DNA of 64,000 nucleotides from Lancefieldella sp. Marseille-Q7238 (GTDB taxonomy: Bacteria > Actinomycetota > Coriobacteriia > Coriobacteriales > Atopobiaceae), in NCBI RefSeq assembly GCF_949152215.1, contig NZ_OX424407.1:748530-812529 (forward strand), read 5' to 3'. Below, piece by piece: positions 52,059 to 60,970 of the stretch. A program made the position numbers and the translations under genes. Position 1 is the first letter of the stretch; every line of letters starts with the position of its first letter. The notes below the pieces were generated by a model, which saw only the letters and a list, made by a program, of their open reading frames with translations, did not search any database and was not told the origin of the DNA.

Positions 52059-53624
52059 CTAAAAGCTCGTTACAAGCTCGTAGCCATTCTCTGACTTTTG
52101 TATTCTCCAAGTTATGGACGTAGCCGAACTCACTAAAGACGCATCGTGAGAAACAAGTAAAAGCGCCCCAGGATATACGGACAGCAGCCGCTCAAGAGCC
52201 TCTGTGGATTCAAGGTCAAGATAATTCGTTGGCTCATCCATCACAAGAAACTCAGGTGATTCCAAAATCCCAAACGAAAGCATGAGCTTTCTCATTTCAC
52301 CCGGACTTACGGCATCCCCCTCAAGAATACAATCTGGATCTGAGTTGAGCTGTGCCACAATGGAAAGCACTTGTCCACGCTGGGCGCTAGTAAGCTCTCT
52401 CATTTTCTTCAACGTTTTTTCTTTCTGCAATACATCGGGTTCCTGAGGAATATACAGTATCTTTGTGTCAGCACGACCCGTATTTGCAAAGGGTGCGTCC
52501 ATGAGACTCATATCGATAAGTCTCGCATCAATGGAACTTGTATCAGCGGAAATGCTCGCAATGATTTTCTTAACCAAAGTAGTCTTTCCAGATCCATTGT
52601 CTCCAACTAGTCCAATATGATCTGTATTACCTATAAAAAGTGCTGGAAAACTGAGCAAAGACTCACCAACAGAAATACGACCAGGTTCCATCCTAAAAAG
52701 AACCTTTCGCTTACTCGGTTCAACGTCAAGCCACACGTGAGCGTCATATCGTTTTTCAATCTTACTGTCAGCAACGTCATCCTCAGCTTTTTCAAGCCTG
52801 CTCTGCATACGAGAGGACAATTTGCCCGCCTTCCCGTCTTGACCGGAAACAATATAGTGGCGCTTTTTTGCTTTCGCATCGCTATCGTTTTTCGCAATGC
52901 CCTTCCCGCTCTTACGCGCTTGCACCCGAGACGCTTCTTCTCGACGACGCTGGGCTTCTCGCTCTATTCGTGCTTTCTCTTTTTGTGCTATTTCTCGAAC
53001 GTGAATTGCGCTCGAACGCTCTAAAGCTACCTGTGAAGATGCCTGTGAATACCCACCGGACCTCATGGTAGCTGTACCGTTTGCTATAAACAGACATTGC
53101 GAACAAAGTGCGTCGAGAAGTTCTCGGTCATGCGAAATAAGTATTCCAACGCCTTTGAACTTTGACAACGCTGCAAACAAAGCCTGCCGAGTGGACGCGT
53201 CTACATGGTTGGTAGGTTCATCAACAACAAGCACATCGGGAGTAGACCACAACGCACACGCAACCTGGAGTCGCTTCTGCTGTCCGCACGAGAGCAGGTC
53301 ATAGCGCCAAGGCCAATCGTCTCCTATGGACAACTCGTTTCTCAACTTTATCGCTGCCCGATCAAAGGCCACAGCAAAGTCTTCGAGATTGCTTGGAGGT
53401 TCCCCTGTGCTTTGAGCACAATATGTCGAGAAAAGCGAAGGGCTCACAACTCCCACACCAGGCTGCAGAAGGCCACACACAACACGCGCAAGTGTTGTCT
53501 TGCCAGAGCCGTTATCGCCGACAAAACCAGTCCAGCCCGCAGGAAGCGTAGTGGTCACATTGCGTATAGTAGGTTCAACTGTCAACGGATAGGTATATTC
53601 AATATTTGATAGATTAAGCTGCAT
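52059..53624 (-). CDS. ABC-F ATPase (ribosome-protection type)
   Basis: A 521-residue soluble protein with two ATPase domains. Both Walker A motifs read GDNGSGKTT. The first signature is the divergent LSCGQQKRLQVA and the second is SPGEMRKLML; Walker B motifs are VLVVDEPTNHVD and FLVMDEPTNYLD. A basic linker of about 90 residues (QKEKARIEREAQRRREEASRV) joins them. This plan fits antibiotic-resistance ABC-F proteins that clear drugs from the ribosome, but the linker tip does not let me name the drug class. ATG 53624 has CGAGGT; no regulator adjoins it. Confidence 0.85.
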   Translation of the reverse strand: MQLNLSNIEYTYPLTVEPTIRNVTTTLPAGWTGFVGDNGSGKTTLARVVCGLLQPGVGVVSPSLFSTYCAQSTGEPPSNLEDFAVAFDRAAIKLRNELSIGDDWPWRYDLLSCGQQKRLQVACALWSTPDVLVVDEPTNHVDASTRQALFAALSKFKGVGILISHDRELLDALCSQCLFIANGTATMRSGGYSQASSQVALERSSAIHVREIAQKEKARIEREAQRRREEASRVQARKSGKGIAKNDSDAKAKKRHYIVSGQDGKAGKLSSRMQSRLEKAEDDVADSKIEKRYDAHVWLDVEPSKRKVLFRMEPGRISVGESLLSFPALFIGNTDHIGLVGDNGSGKTTLVKKIIASISADTSSIDARLIDMSLMDAPFANTGRADTKILYIPQEPDVLQKEKTLKKMRELTSAQRGQVLSIVAQLNSDPDCILEGDAVSPGEMRKLMLSFGILESPEFLVMDEPTNYLDLESTEALERLLSVYPGALLLVSHDASLVSSATSITWRIQKSENGYELVTSF

Positions 53625-54028
53625 AGTACCTCGGTTCTGCCGAAGGCTATGCGGAGCAGCATGCAAATTATAAATTTCAACTGTATCTAACTTTGAATAT
53701 GTCTAACTGCAAAGATATCGTTATTTAGCGTATGTTAAGACATGAATAAGCGATGCTGCACCCGTGATAGTCGTCGGCGACGTTACATGTATTCGGGTTT
53801 ATGAGTATCGCTAGTTCTTCATGCACCTAATCCCTTCTCGTACCGGCGCTTGCCAAAGGCTCCGGCAGACTGTTAAAACCATAGTAGCTTTGGAAACGCA
53901 TTAAGACAAGGGAGCCTTGGTGGGTAGAGAAACTCATCTATTGGTTCGTGTATCTGAGATTTATCCGACAACAAGACCCTCATCACGTGTTTTGTTAATG
54001 TTTAAGGAGAATCAAAACACCTGACTAG
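53625..54028. other. Gene-free stretch before the ATPase remnants
   Basis: About 400 bases with no coding look. It holds the ABC-F promoter region on -, a CGAGAAG core near 53837, a long-range inverted pair AAGGCTCC (53856-53863) and GGAGCCTT (53911-53918), and AAGGAGAATC near 54004, which may be the ribosome site of the lost ATPase gene. Confidence 0.4.
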
Positions 54029-54564
54029 TTCGAGGCGACTATCGAGAAACACATATCGTCTAAAATCAAAGGCACAATATACCTCTTCATCGACAAGATT
54101 CAGAGAGTCGAGGGTTTTGAGGAAGTCATCAATGCTTACCGTGCCGATGGCAGATTCGCATCGCAAAGTATCTGCGTAATACACAAGAAATCCCCATTAA
54201 ACGCGAGACACTCGCAAGTTAGATCGAACTTCTGGTAAAGGCAAAGTTACTCTACCGCTGTGACCGCTTCGACATGAAATCGAAACGTTCACTGCGAGGT
54301 GGCGAGAAGTACTATCTCGCCGACATGAGCATCTACTTCGCTCGCAACGTCAACGCCACCATGGACTTCGGCCCGCTGCTCGAGAACGCAGTGTTTACGT
54401 ACCTGATGCCGAAGGACTATCGCGTGAGTGTCGGACAGATTGAAAAGTTAGAAGTCAACTTCATTGCACGAAGAGCCGACGAATGGTACGCCTACATACA
54501 GGTGTCCCTGTCGGTTGCGGACAAAACCGTCGCGGATCTTAAATTTTTCGTTTTCGTGAAATAA
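54029..54564 (+). pseudogene. DUF4143 AAA ATPase, decayed
   Basis: Two overlapping frames carry separated parts of one ATPase. The first (54029-54238) reads GTIYLFIDKIQRVEGFEEVI and NAYRADG, the Walker B region, with DE changed to DK. The second (54223-54564) reads LLVKAKLLYRCDRFDMKSKR, then EKYYLADMSIYFARNV, LLENAVFTYLM and VNFIARRADEWYAYIQV, the DUF4143 part. The N-terminus, the middle of about 150 residues and the end are gone. A GGCGAGAAGT copy lies at 54301-54310, next to TCTCGCC, forming a 7-base dyad. Confidence 0.8.
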
Positions 54565-54603
54565 TGGATATTAACATTTATCGATTTCGGCAAATGAGAA
54601 GCG

Positions 54604-54714
54604 ATGTCCACCTTTTTCAAGCGCAAAGCGTACGACAGAATTGCAGAATGGAAAAAGGTCTCCAATGGCAGGACAGCACTGCTAATTGAGGGCGCACGGC
54701 ATTTATGTGGTTGA
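54604..54714 (+). pseudogene. N-terminal scrap of another DUF4143-type ATPase
   Basis: A 36-residue frame reads MSTFFKRKAYDRIAEW, then KKVSNGRTALLIEGARHLCG, and stops. It is the start of an AAA ATPase up to where Walker A (GARRVGKST) should be. It differs in type from the remnant just before it. A different frame then continues as VVDCLPLAIIDNELRTLEDT to 54770, of unknown origin. Confidence 0.65.
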
Positions 54715-54765
54715 TTGTCTCCCTTTAGCCATCATAGATAATGAACTACGTACGCTTGAAGATAC

Positions 54766-55554
54766 TTAAGCTTGCAATTCTGAACGCCAACTATAAACGC
54801 TAACTTCTCGAAGTTCATTATTCTTGAGAGTTTCATCATTCTTGAAACATTTCTCATAATTCAGCGGGTTGACTAGCGGTTGACATTTACCATTGGAGGG
54901 TTTTTTCTCGATTCCAAAAAATGTCACTAGTTTATAAAACCAATATCGAGACAGCTTGCCGTTTTCCCTTCTGATCCAACAGTGTCCAGCGGCATCCTCA
55001 AAAATGAATGTATCAACTTTCCATTTCTCGTCGTTGATAATCGGCCGCACTTTACCAATTGTTTCTTTAATTGCAGATAGTTCCTCAGGATACATCCAAG
55101 GACGCTTATCAGTTTCTTTGTTGTTATCAACAACAGCGAATGAAATGAACTCCCCAGGTACCAGGATGGGCTGAAGGAGGAGTGTCCTCACCTGCTCAGG
55201 CTGTATCAGCCCTTCTTTATATCTCTCGCCATTTTTCATTTTGTACGCTTTGCCATAGACAGCTAGATTTCTAATGGGGGTCTGCGATTGATTGAGCAAT
55301 ACCATTCCGACATAATACTGTGACTTATCTTTACGCGGAGGCTGCTCAAACTTATTGTCGCCATCTTGCGAATTGTTATCTTCGTTCTCGACACAGCAGT
55401 CATCATCAACGCGCGCCCACCAAGCACTGATCTGCTCAGCCTGAGCTCTGCGCTTCTCTTTCCGACCTCGATAGACTTGAAAGAGTCCTATAACTGAGCC
55501 CATGACAGCCAATACCGGCGTTGCAATATCCTTGATAAACAGCATCAAATCCAT
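54766..55554 (-). CDS. Single-pass membrane protein of unknown function
   Basis: A 262-residue protein. A helix (ATPVLAVMGSVIGLFQVY) near the start is followed by a basic coil (RGRKEKRRAQAEQISAWW), an acidic insert, and a beta-rich domain with YVGMVLLNQSQTPIRNLAVYG, ILVPGEFISFAV and FIFEDAAGHCWIRRENGKLSRYW. The same plan occurs at 38540-39106. I chose ATG 55554 with TTGGAGCG. It is bracketed by inverted remnants of DUF4143 ATPases. Confidence 0.65.
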   Translation of the reverse strand: MDLMLFIKDIATPVLAVMGSVIGLFQVYRGRKEKRRAQAEQISAWWARVDDDCCVENEDNNSQDGDNKFEQPPRKDKSQYYVGMVLLNQSQTPIRNLAVYGKAYKMKNGERYKEGLIQPEQVRTLLLQPILVPGEFISFAVVDNNKETDKRPWMYPEELSAIKETIGKVRPIINDEKWKVDTFIFEDAAGHCWIRRENGKLSRYWFYKLVTFFGIEKKPSNGKCQPLVNPLNYEKCFKNDETLKNNELREVSVYSWRSELQA

Positions 55555-55819
55555 TAGACGCTCCAAAAAAACATTATCAATTCGAATATCATTAGCGCTG
55601 TCCCCCGTCGTTTGAAAAGAACTGCTTCCTCTATAGTAAAACACTATCATTCTCGATCACATTGAGTTTGCGTATTGGAAGGTAATTACCTCATCTTCAG
55701 AGCATCCATATAGACGTGAATCAACTCATAGAAAGTGCAGAACGGCTCAAAGCGACACATGACTTATGCCAAATAGGGGAGAAAGAATAGGCATGGCACA
55801 AATGAAATTCTTTCATCCC

Positions 55820-55940
55820 CGTTATAAATAAAGAGAGCGCGTTCTCCAGAGAGGGCCCGTAGTCCAAGCGCATATCGACGTTCCGGGCGAAGTAGATACC
55901 GGGGTCGGCAAGGTAGTACCATGCCGTCCGCTCTGGATGG
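55820..55940 (-). pseudogene. DUF4143 ATPase fragment on the opposite strand
   Basis: Read on -, the frame gives WYYLADPGIYFARNV, then DMRLDYGPSLENALSLF. This matches the remnant at about 54306 on + (KYYLADMSIYFARNV, then LLENAVFTYL). Similarity stops after that, and the frame runs into junk. It is a second, inverted dead copy. Confidence 0.75.
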
Positions 55941-56291
55941 GAGGTTTAGCAAAGCTTCTCTATCTTGTAAGATATCCATAAGTGGCTCAGCACCAAATAC
56001 GGGAAGATGGTCTTTTTTCTGCTGTTACTAGCCATACAAAAAAGCTCCATTCGATAACAAACATGTTAGAAATAACTAACTATTTACCTATAAGTGTATC
56101 TCACAGTTCTCAATAGTCTCCACTGTATAAACCTTACTTAAAACTACTTTTTGTAGTATCTGTCTGCGATTCTTTAACTCTGCCAGAGAAAAACAGCAAA
56201 AAGATGATTTTAACCCATATAAAAAGTATCTAATGCATTGTCTAATTGGTTGATTAGTGACAAGATGTTTTCGTACAGAAAGGAGTTCATC
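55941..56291. other. AT-rich stretch without a recognised gene
   Basis: About 350 bases, strongly AT-rich. It should hold the promoter of the small gene at 56292. The open frame on - across it has no coding look. I see no RNA gene. Confidence 0.35.
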
Positions 56292-56567
56292 ATGATGATA
56301 AGTCCTGAATTTTACGTTAATAAATATAAAAATACGCCATATAAAGAGCTTATTGAAGCAAGAGCGGAACTCATCAACAGACTTAGTAACCTGGAAAATT
56401 ATTTTGAGACTCCCCAAACAGAAACAACAATTTTGCCTTTTCCAGATGAAGATACCCAATATAAAATGTACCTTGAGTATCTTCAATCACTCATCGCCAT
56501 GATGATTGAGCGAGCTCCTGAGCTTACAGGAACCCCCTATATCAATCTCTTTGATGAAAATGAATAA
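56292..56567 (+). CDS. Small helical protein of unknown function
   Basis: A 91-residue acidic protein. After MMISPEFYVNKYKNTPYKELIEARAEL it seems to form two or three helices, ending in ELTGTPYINLFDENE. GAAAGGAG precedes the double ATG. The layout resembles small accessory or antitoxin-like proteins, but I recognise no family. It is 50 bases before the condensation-domain gene and shares its low GC, so both may have come together. Confidence 0.6.
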   Translation: MMISPEFYVNKYKNTPYKELIEARAELINRLSNLENYFETPQTETTILPFPDEDTQYKMYLEYLQSLIAMMIERAPELTGTPYINLFDENE

Positions 56568-56616
56568 TGTCTCGTACACTTGTAATACAGCGATATCTTA
56601 AGGACAGAGATGTCTT

Positions 56617-57846
56617 ATGGATATAAAAGGTCAGCCATTTGATTACATGCAATATATGTACAGCTTTGTCCAAAGTCCCATTATTAGAGGATGTATTCGT
56701 TTTAATGGAAAGTTACAAGACAGCAAATTAAGAAATGCTATAGAAAAATTAGCTTTAACTTATCCGATTTTACTATGTAAATACAAAGTTCAAAAAGGAA
56801 CATGGGTTACAGATCCTCATGCTTCATGTGAGGATTTATTAACAACTATATCTGCTAAAAATGATTTCTCAACTTTAGAGATTGATTCATTATTAACGTC
56901 TCTTAAAATTGGAATTGATCTACCACTAAAAATTTACTGGATATGTGGAGAAGAGAAAGACTCTCTTTGTATAATAGCAAGCCATTTACTTTGTGATGGA
57001 AGAGGATTTGAGCAATTACTATATCTTTTAGCTGAATTATATTCGGGTACTGAAATAAAAGAACAAATAAATAGAGATAGAAGTTTCTCTCAAGTAATTA
57101 ATAGGTTTTCCATGGGGCAAAAAATAAAGATTTTATGCTCAAAGACGCAAAAACATAGCAGCACGAAACTACATCTACCACTTAATAAGAGTAGCCGCAC
57201 GCCAAATCTCATAACCAAACAAATTAGCATATCTAAATTAGAGCAATATTGTTCTTGCACCAATGAATACAAACCAAGCATTAATGACATTTTACTTGCA
57301 GCATATCTGTTAACACTGCACGATATGTTTCAATGGAATAACATTACTATTTCATGCCCAGTTGACCTTCGTAAATTTAGCCCAGACGCACGTAACTCTA
57401 TCTGCAATTTAACAGGGAATTATTACTGTCATGTCAACTTTAATGACAATAGCACCTTTGAAGAGATTTGTCGTGAAATCACTACACAAATGCATACTCA
57501 AAAGAACAGCAATTCCTGTCTGAAGGAACCAATGTTGCTACATATCTTATATCGCATGCTTACCCTTTCAATTGTAAAAGAATTACTTTCCAGGGCTATT
57601 TCTGTCCCTGTAACTTCATATACAAATTTAGGAAAAATAAATGAGAAACTCCTTGTATTCCAAGGAGTTTCCATTTCAGATACTTTCATTGCTACCGCAG
57701 ATAAACCAGTGCCCTATTTTCAACTAGCAGTGTCTACGTACAAAGACAAATGCACCCTTTCAGTCTGTACCTATGCGAGCGGGAAAAGTTTTGATGTACT
57801 TTGTTCTGTTGTAGACAAAATCTGTAGTGTGCTTGAAAATTTATAG
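56617..57846 (+). CDS. Condensation-domain/acyltransferase-like protein
   Basis: A 409-residue stand-alone member of the CoA-dependent acyltransferase/condensation fold. The HHxxxDG motif appears as ASHLLCDGRGF near residue 130, and the structural CPVDLRKF and NLTGNYYCHV lie in the second half. The first active-site His of the usual pair is Ser here. Such proteins join acyl or peptidyl groups to alcohols or amines (papA-like or lipopeptide enzymes). The DNA is distinctly AT-rich, a sign of transfer. No peptide synthetase or acyl carrier gene is near. Confidence 0.8.
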   Translation: MDIKGQPFDYMQYMYSFVQSPIIRGCIRFNGKLQDSKLRNAIEKLALTYPILLCKYKVQKGTWVTDPHASCEDLLTTISAKNDFSTLEIDSLLTSLKIGIDLPLKIYWICGEEKDSLCIIASHLLCDGRGFEQLLYLLAELYSGTEIKEQINRDRSFSQVINRFSMGQKIKILCSKTQKHSSTKLHLPLNKSSRTPNLITKQISISKLEQYCSCTNEYKPSINDILLAAYLLTLHDMFQWNNITISCPVDLRKFSPDARNSICNLTGNYYCHVNFNDNSTFEEICREITTQMHTQKNSNSCLKEPMLLHILYRMLTLSIVKELLSRAISVPVTSYTNLGKINEKLLVFQGVSISDTFIATADKPVPYFQLAVSTYKDKCTLSVCTYASGKSFDVLCSVVDKICSVLENL

Positions 57847-57913
57847 CAATTCTTCAGCTCAAATTTTTCTTTATCCAACATTTTGATTACCTTTGCTGGA
57901 CTTTCAGCCACAA

Positions 57914-59743
57914 CTATTCAACCGTTACTGACTTCGCAAGGTTTCTCGGCTTATCGACATCGCAGCCACGGGCAAGAGCCACAGAGCGCGCAAACAGCTG
58001 AAGAGGTACCGAGGCAATGATCGGTGAGAATGCGTCTCTGACTTTTGGCACGTAGATGATATAGTCAGCATGCTTCTTGATTTCCTGATCACCCTCGGTT
58101 GCAATGGCAATAATCATGGCGCCGCGTGCTCGGGATTCCTGGATATTGGAGATCATCTTGTCATAAACCGGAGAATTTGTTGCTACAGCAATGACAGGAT
58201 AGCCTTCAGATAGAAGCGCAATAGGGCCGTGCTTCATTTCTCCGGCAGCGTATGCCTCGGCATGCAGGTAGCTGATCTCTTTGAGCTTGAGAGCTCCCTC
58301 ATAGCAGATAGCGGCGCCCATACCGCGGCCAATGAACAGAGCGTCATTGGCGTCTTTGCAGGCCTGCGCCGCGACGTCGATAGCCTTCGTGTCACTGAGG
58401 ACTTCTTCAACTTGCTCGGCGATATCGGCAAGTTCTTTAAAGAGCAAGCGTATCTGAGCAATTGAGAGCTTTCCTTTTGCCTGCGCAAGAACCATGGCAA
58501 GAAGTGTCAGGCTGACAATCTGCCCCAAAAATGATTTGGTGGAAGCGACGGCAATTTCCTTGTTGGCCTTGGTGTAGATAACACCGTCAGACTCACGGGC
58601 CACGGGACTTCCAATGACGTTGGTGATACCAAAGACCTTGGCGCCCTTGATGCGAGCATCGCGGATGGCAGCCAGGGTATCAGCGGTCTCACCGGACTGA
58701 GATACAGCAACTACCAGCGTTGACGGAGTGATAATAGGATTGCGATAGCGAAACTCGCTTGCGGCTTCAACTTCAACAGGTATGCGCGCCCAACCCTCGA
58801 TAAGTTGGCGGGCAATAAGACCGGCGTGGTAGCTGGTGCCGCAAGCAATGATGTAGACGCGGTCGATTAAACGAAGTTGCTCCAGGGTCATGCCCAGCTC
58901 GTCAATGGAAAGCACGCCGTTAGTCAGGCGTCCCGCAAGCGTGTCGCGAATGACGCGCGGCTGCTCATGGATTTCCTTGAGCATAAAGTCGGGGTAGCCG
59001 CCCTTCTCGGCAACATCAACGTCCCAATCAACATGCATAATTTTAGGTTGAACGGGATTGCCTTCAGCGTCGGTATAGCTGATGCCGTCAGGCTCCATAA
59101 TGGCAAACTCATTGTCGCCAAGGACAGCAACGTCTCGGGAGGCTTCAATGACCGCAATGATGTCGGATGCAACATAGCTGCCCTTCTCACCATGAGCAAG
59201 GACGATAGGGGAATCTTTGCGGGTAACCACGATGCGTCCGGGCTCTTGGGAGCATATAACGGCGAGGCCGTAGGTGCCTACAATCTGTGAGCATGCCTTG
59301 GCGACGGCGTTGCGAAGGTTGCCGTTGTAAGCTTCCTCCACAAGATGGGCTACGACTTCGGTATCCGTGTCGCTGCGGAATTTGTGTCCGCGTGATTCAA
59401 GTTGCTCGCGGAGCTCGGCGAAATTTTCGATAATGCCATTGTGTACGACAGCGATTGTATTGTCACAAGAGGTATGTGGATGAGCATTACGCTCGCTTGG
59501 AGCGCCGTGCGTTGCCCAACGAGTATGTCCGATGCCACAGGGGCTTTCATTATCGAGATACTTGACCGCTTCGGCAAGTCCCGCGACTTTTCCGACACGG
59601 TGTACTACGGTGAGTTCTTTGTCGGAAGCGTTTTGAAGTGCGATGCCGGCGGAATCATAGCCGCGATATTCCAGGCGCTCAAGACCCTGGATGAGAATGT
59701 TCTTTGCGCGCTGGTGACCAGTAAAGCCAACGATACCGCACAT
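57914..59743 (-). CDS. glmS: Glutamine-fructose-6-phosphate aminotransferase
   Basis: A 609-residue enzyme that makes glucosamine 6-phosphate, the first step to peptidoglycan amino sugars. Cys2 (MCGIVGF) is the glutaminase nucleophile; HTRWATHG, HNGIIEN and DTEVVAHL complete that domain. Two SIS domains follow (ACGTSYHAG, SQSGETADT, ASTKSF, GRGMGAAICYEGALKLKEI), and the end is DKPRNLAKSVTVE. The length is standard. TTGGAG precedes the ATG. A stem-loop separates it from the fic gene upstream. No glmS ribozyme is evident. Confidence 0.97.
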   Translation of the reverse strand: MCGIVGFTGHQRAKNILIQGLERLEYRGYDSAGIALQNASDKELTVVHRVGKVAGLAEAVKYLDNESPCGIGHTRWATHGAPSERNAHPHTSCDNTIAVVHNGIIENFAELREQLESRGHKFRSDTDTEVVAHLVEEAYNGNLRNAVAKACSQIVGTYGLAVICSQEPGRIVVTRKDSPIVLAHGEKGSYVASDIIAVIEASRDVAVLGDNEFAIMEPDGISYTDAEGNPVQPKIMHVDWDVDVAEKGGYPDFMLKEIHEQPRVIRDTLAGRLTNGVLSIDELGMTLEQLRLIDRVYIIACGTSYHAGLIARQLIEGWARIPVEVEAASEFRYRNPIITPSTLVVAVSQSGETADTLAAIRDARIKGAKVFGITNVIGSPVARESDGVIYTKANKEIAVASTKSFLGQIVSLTLLAMVLAQAKGKLSIAQIRLLFKELADIAEQVEEVLSDTKAIDVAAQACKDANDALFIGRGMGAAICYEGALKLKEISYLHAEAYAAGEMKHGPIALLSEGYPVIAVATNSPVYDKMISNIQESRARGAMIIAIATEGDQEIKKHADYIIYVPKVRDAFSPIIASVPLQLFARSVALARGCDVDKPRNLAKSVTVE

Positions 59744-59860
59744 GTAAACTCCAATCGTATGCTTCTGGGAGTGTCACAGAAACGATTAGTTTTAATTAAT
59801 CCACTCTATTTTAGCGAGTTATATAGGCAAACTTGTATGATATTAATCTTACTAATATTG

Positions 59861-59889
59861 GCTGTAGACGAGAAATTCTCATCTACAGC
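59861..59889. terminator. Stem-loop between fic and glmS
   Basis: A 14-base stem with one imperfect pair (59861-59874 with 59876-59889) between two genes on -. It likely ends the fic transcript; no U-run follows. Confidence 0.6.
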
Positions 59890-59919
59890 AAATATCGTCT
59901 TTATGCACAATAGGAAAAC

Positions 59920-60819
59920 TCAATTTTCATCATAGGCAATTCGGAAGTAATCCAACGTGGCTTTGAATCTATCCTGAGCCGTAAGGCAGGTATCAAGAAG
60001 ATAGCCGTTCTCCTTATCCCACTTAGAGAGCCCTCGATAGTAGAAAGACTTCATATCATCAGTAATTACGAACGGGACAACGTCATGGGTAAGGCATTCT
60101 TTAAGCATAATCAACCTGCCGACACGTCCATTGCCATCTTGGAATGGATGAATGCGTTCAAAACGAACGTGATAATCAACAATTTCTTCAAAGGTATGAG
60201 AGCTATTTGAGTTATATGCCTTTAACAGCGATTTCATCTCTTTAGCAACATTTTCTGGAAGAGTAGTTTCTCGCCCACCAACCTCATTTGGTAGGCGTTT
60301 GTAATCTCCAACAGCAAACCAATCTTTTACAGAGTCTGTAGTTCCCGTTTTTAGAATATGGTGAAGTTCTTTGATGATGGCCTCTGTAAGGGGGTCTTTT
60401 GCATGGTCAATCACATAATCGATAGCGCGAAAGTGGTTCTGAGTTTCTACAATGTCGTCAATGTGAACAGGATTTCCTTCAACACCGATGGTTGCCGTTT
60501 CAAAAATCATGCGCGTCTGATCAAGGGAGAGTTTACTTCCCTCAATGTGATTAGAGTTGTAGGTAAGCTCGACCTGGAGCTTATGGTAAATGCCGCCCTT
60601 TATTTTTGAGGACTTTTCTTCAATCAAGCGTGAAAGCAGCGGACTTGTTGAGGGTGTTTTAGCATTTTTTCGAGAAGGTTTTACCGAATCAGCTGGAATG
60701 TTCCAAGTTTTTCCCACGAGAAAAGCGCCTGGTACGCGTCCATTAGCGCAGTAATTACGCACACTTCTTTCAGATATGCCCCAGAGCTCAGCAATCTGAG
60801 CAACAGAAAGAAATCCCAT
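59920..60819 (-). CDS. Fic-domain protein with N-terminal DNA-binding helix
   Basis: A 299-residue protein. The first 50 residues form an excisionase/MerR-like helix-turn-helix (FLSVAQIAELWGISERSVRNYCANGRVPGAFLVGKTWNIP). The Fic core has HPFQDGNGRVGR with catalytic His224. An inhibitory motif, SNHIEG (Ser89 to Glu93), lies before the core, so this is a class II, self-inhibited AMP-transferase. Targets are unknown; the DNA-binding part hints at self-regulation. It lies upstream of glmS on -. Confidence 0.92.
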   Translation of the reverse strand: MGFLSVAQIAELWGISERSVRNYCANGRVPGAFLVGKTWNIPADSVKPSRKNAKTPSTSPLLSRLIEEKSSKIKGGIYHKLQVELTYNSNHIEGSKLSLDQTRMIFETATIGVEGNPVHIDDIVETQNHFRAIDYVIDHAKDPLTEAIIKELHHILKTGTTDSVKDWFAVGDYKRLPNEVGGRETTLPENVAKEMKSLLKAYNSNSSHTFEEIVDYHVRFERIHPFQDGNGRVGRLIMLKECLTHDVVPFVITDDMKSFYYRGLSKWDKENGYLLDTCLTAQDRFKATLDYFRIAYDEN

Positions 60820-60970
60820 CGAGCTTCACCTCCCTACCGGCAAAAACTGATGAAATTATTATAGCAAATGAGACTGTTTTTTGCCGATATCGGTAAAATT
60901 AAAAATCTAACCATACAAAAAAATTGTCCACTGAAATGAGCAGTATTTTGAGGTTGAGTATTTGTAGCTC

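Noticed and set aside
56088-56486. 132-residue open frame on -
   Set aside because: Antisense to the small gene at 56292, which has a clear ribosome site.
59744-59920. glmS ribozyme in the leader
   Set aside because: I could not find the conserved ribozyme core; only a terminator-like stem-loop is evident.
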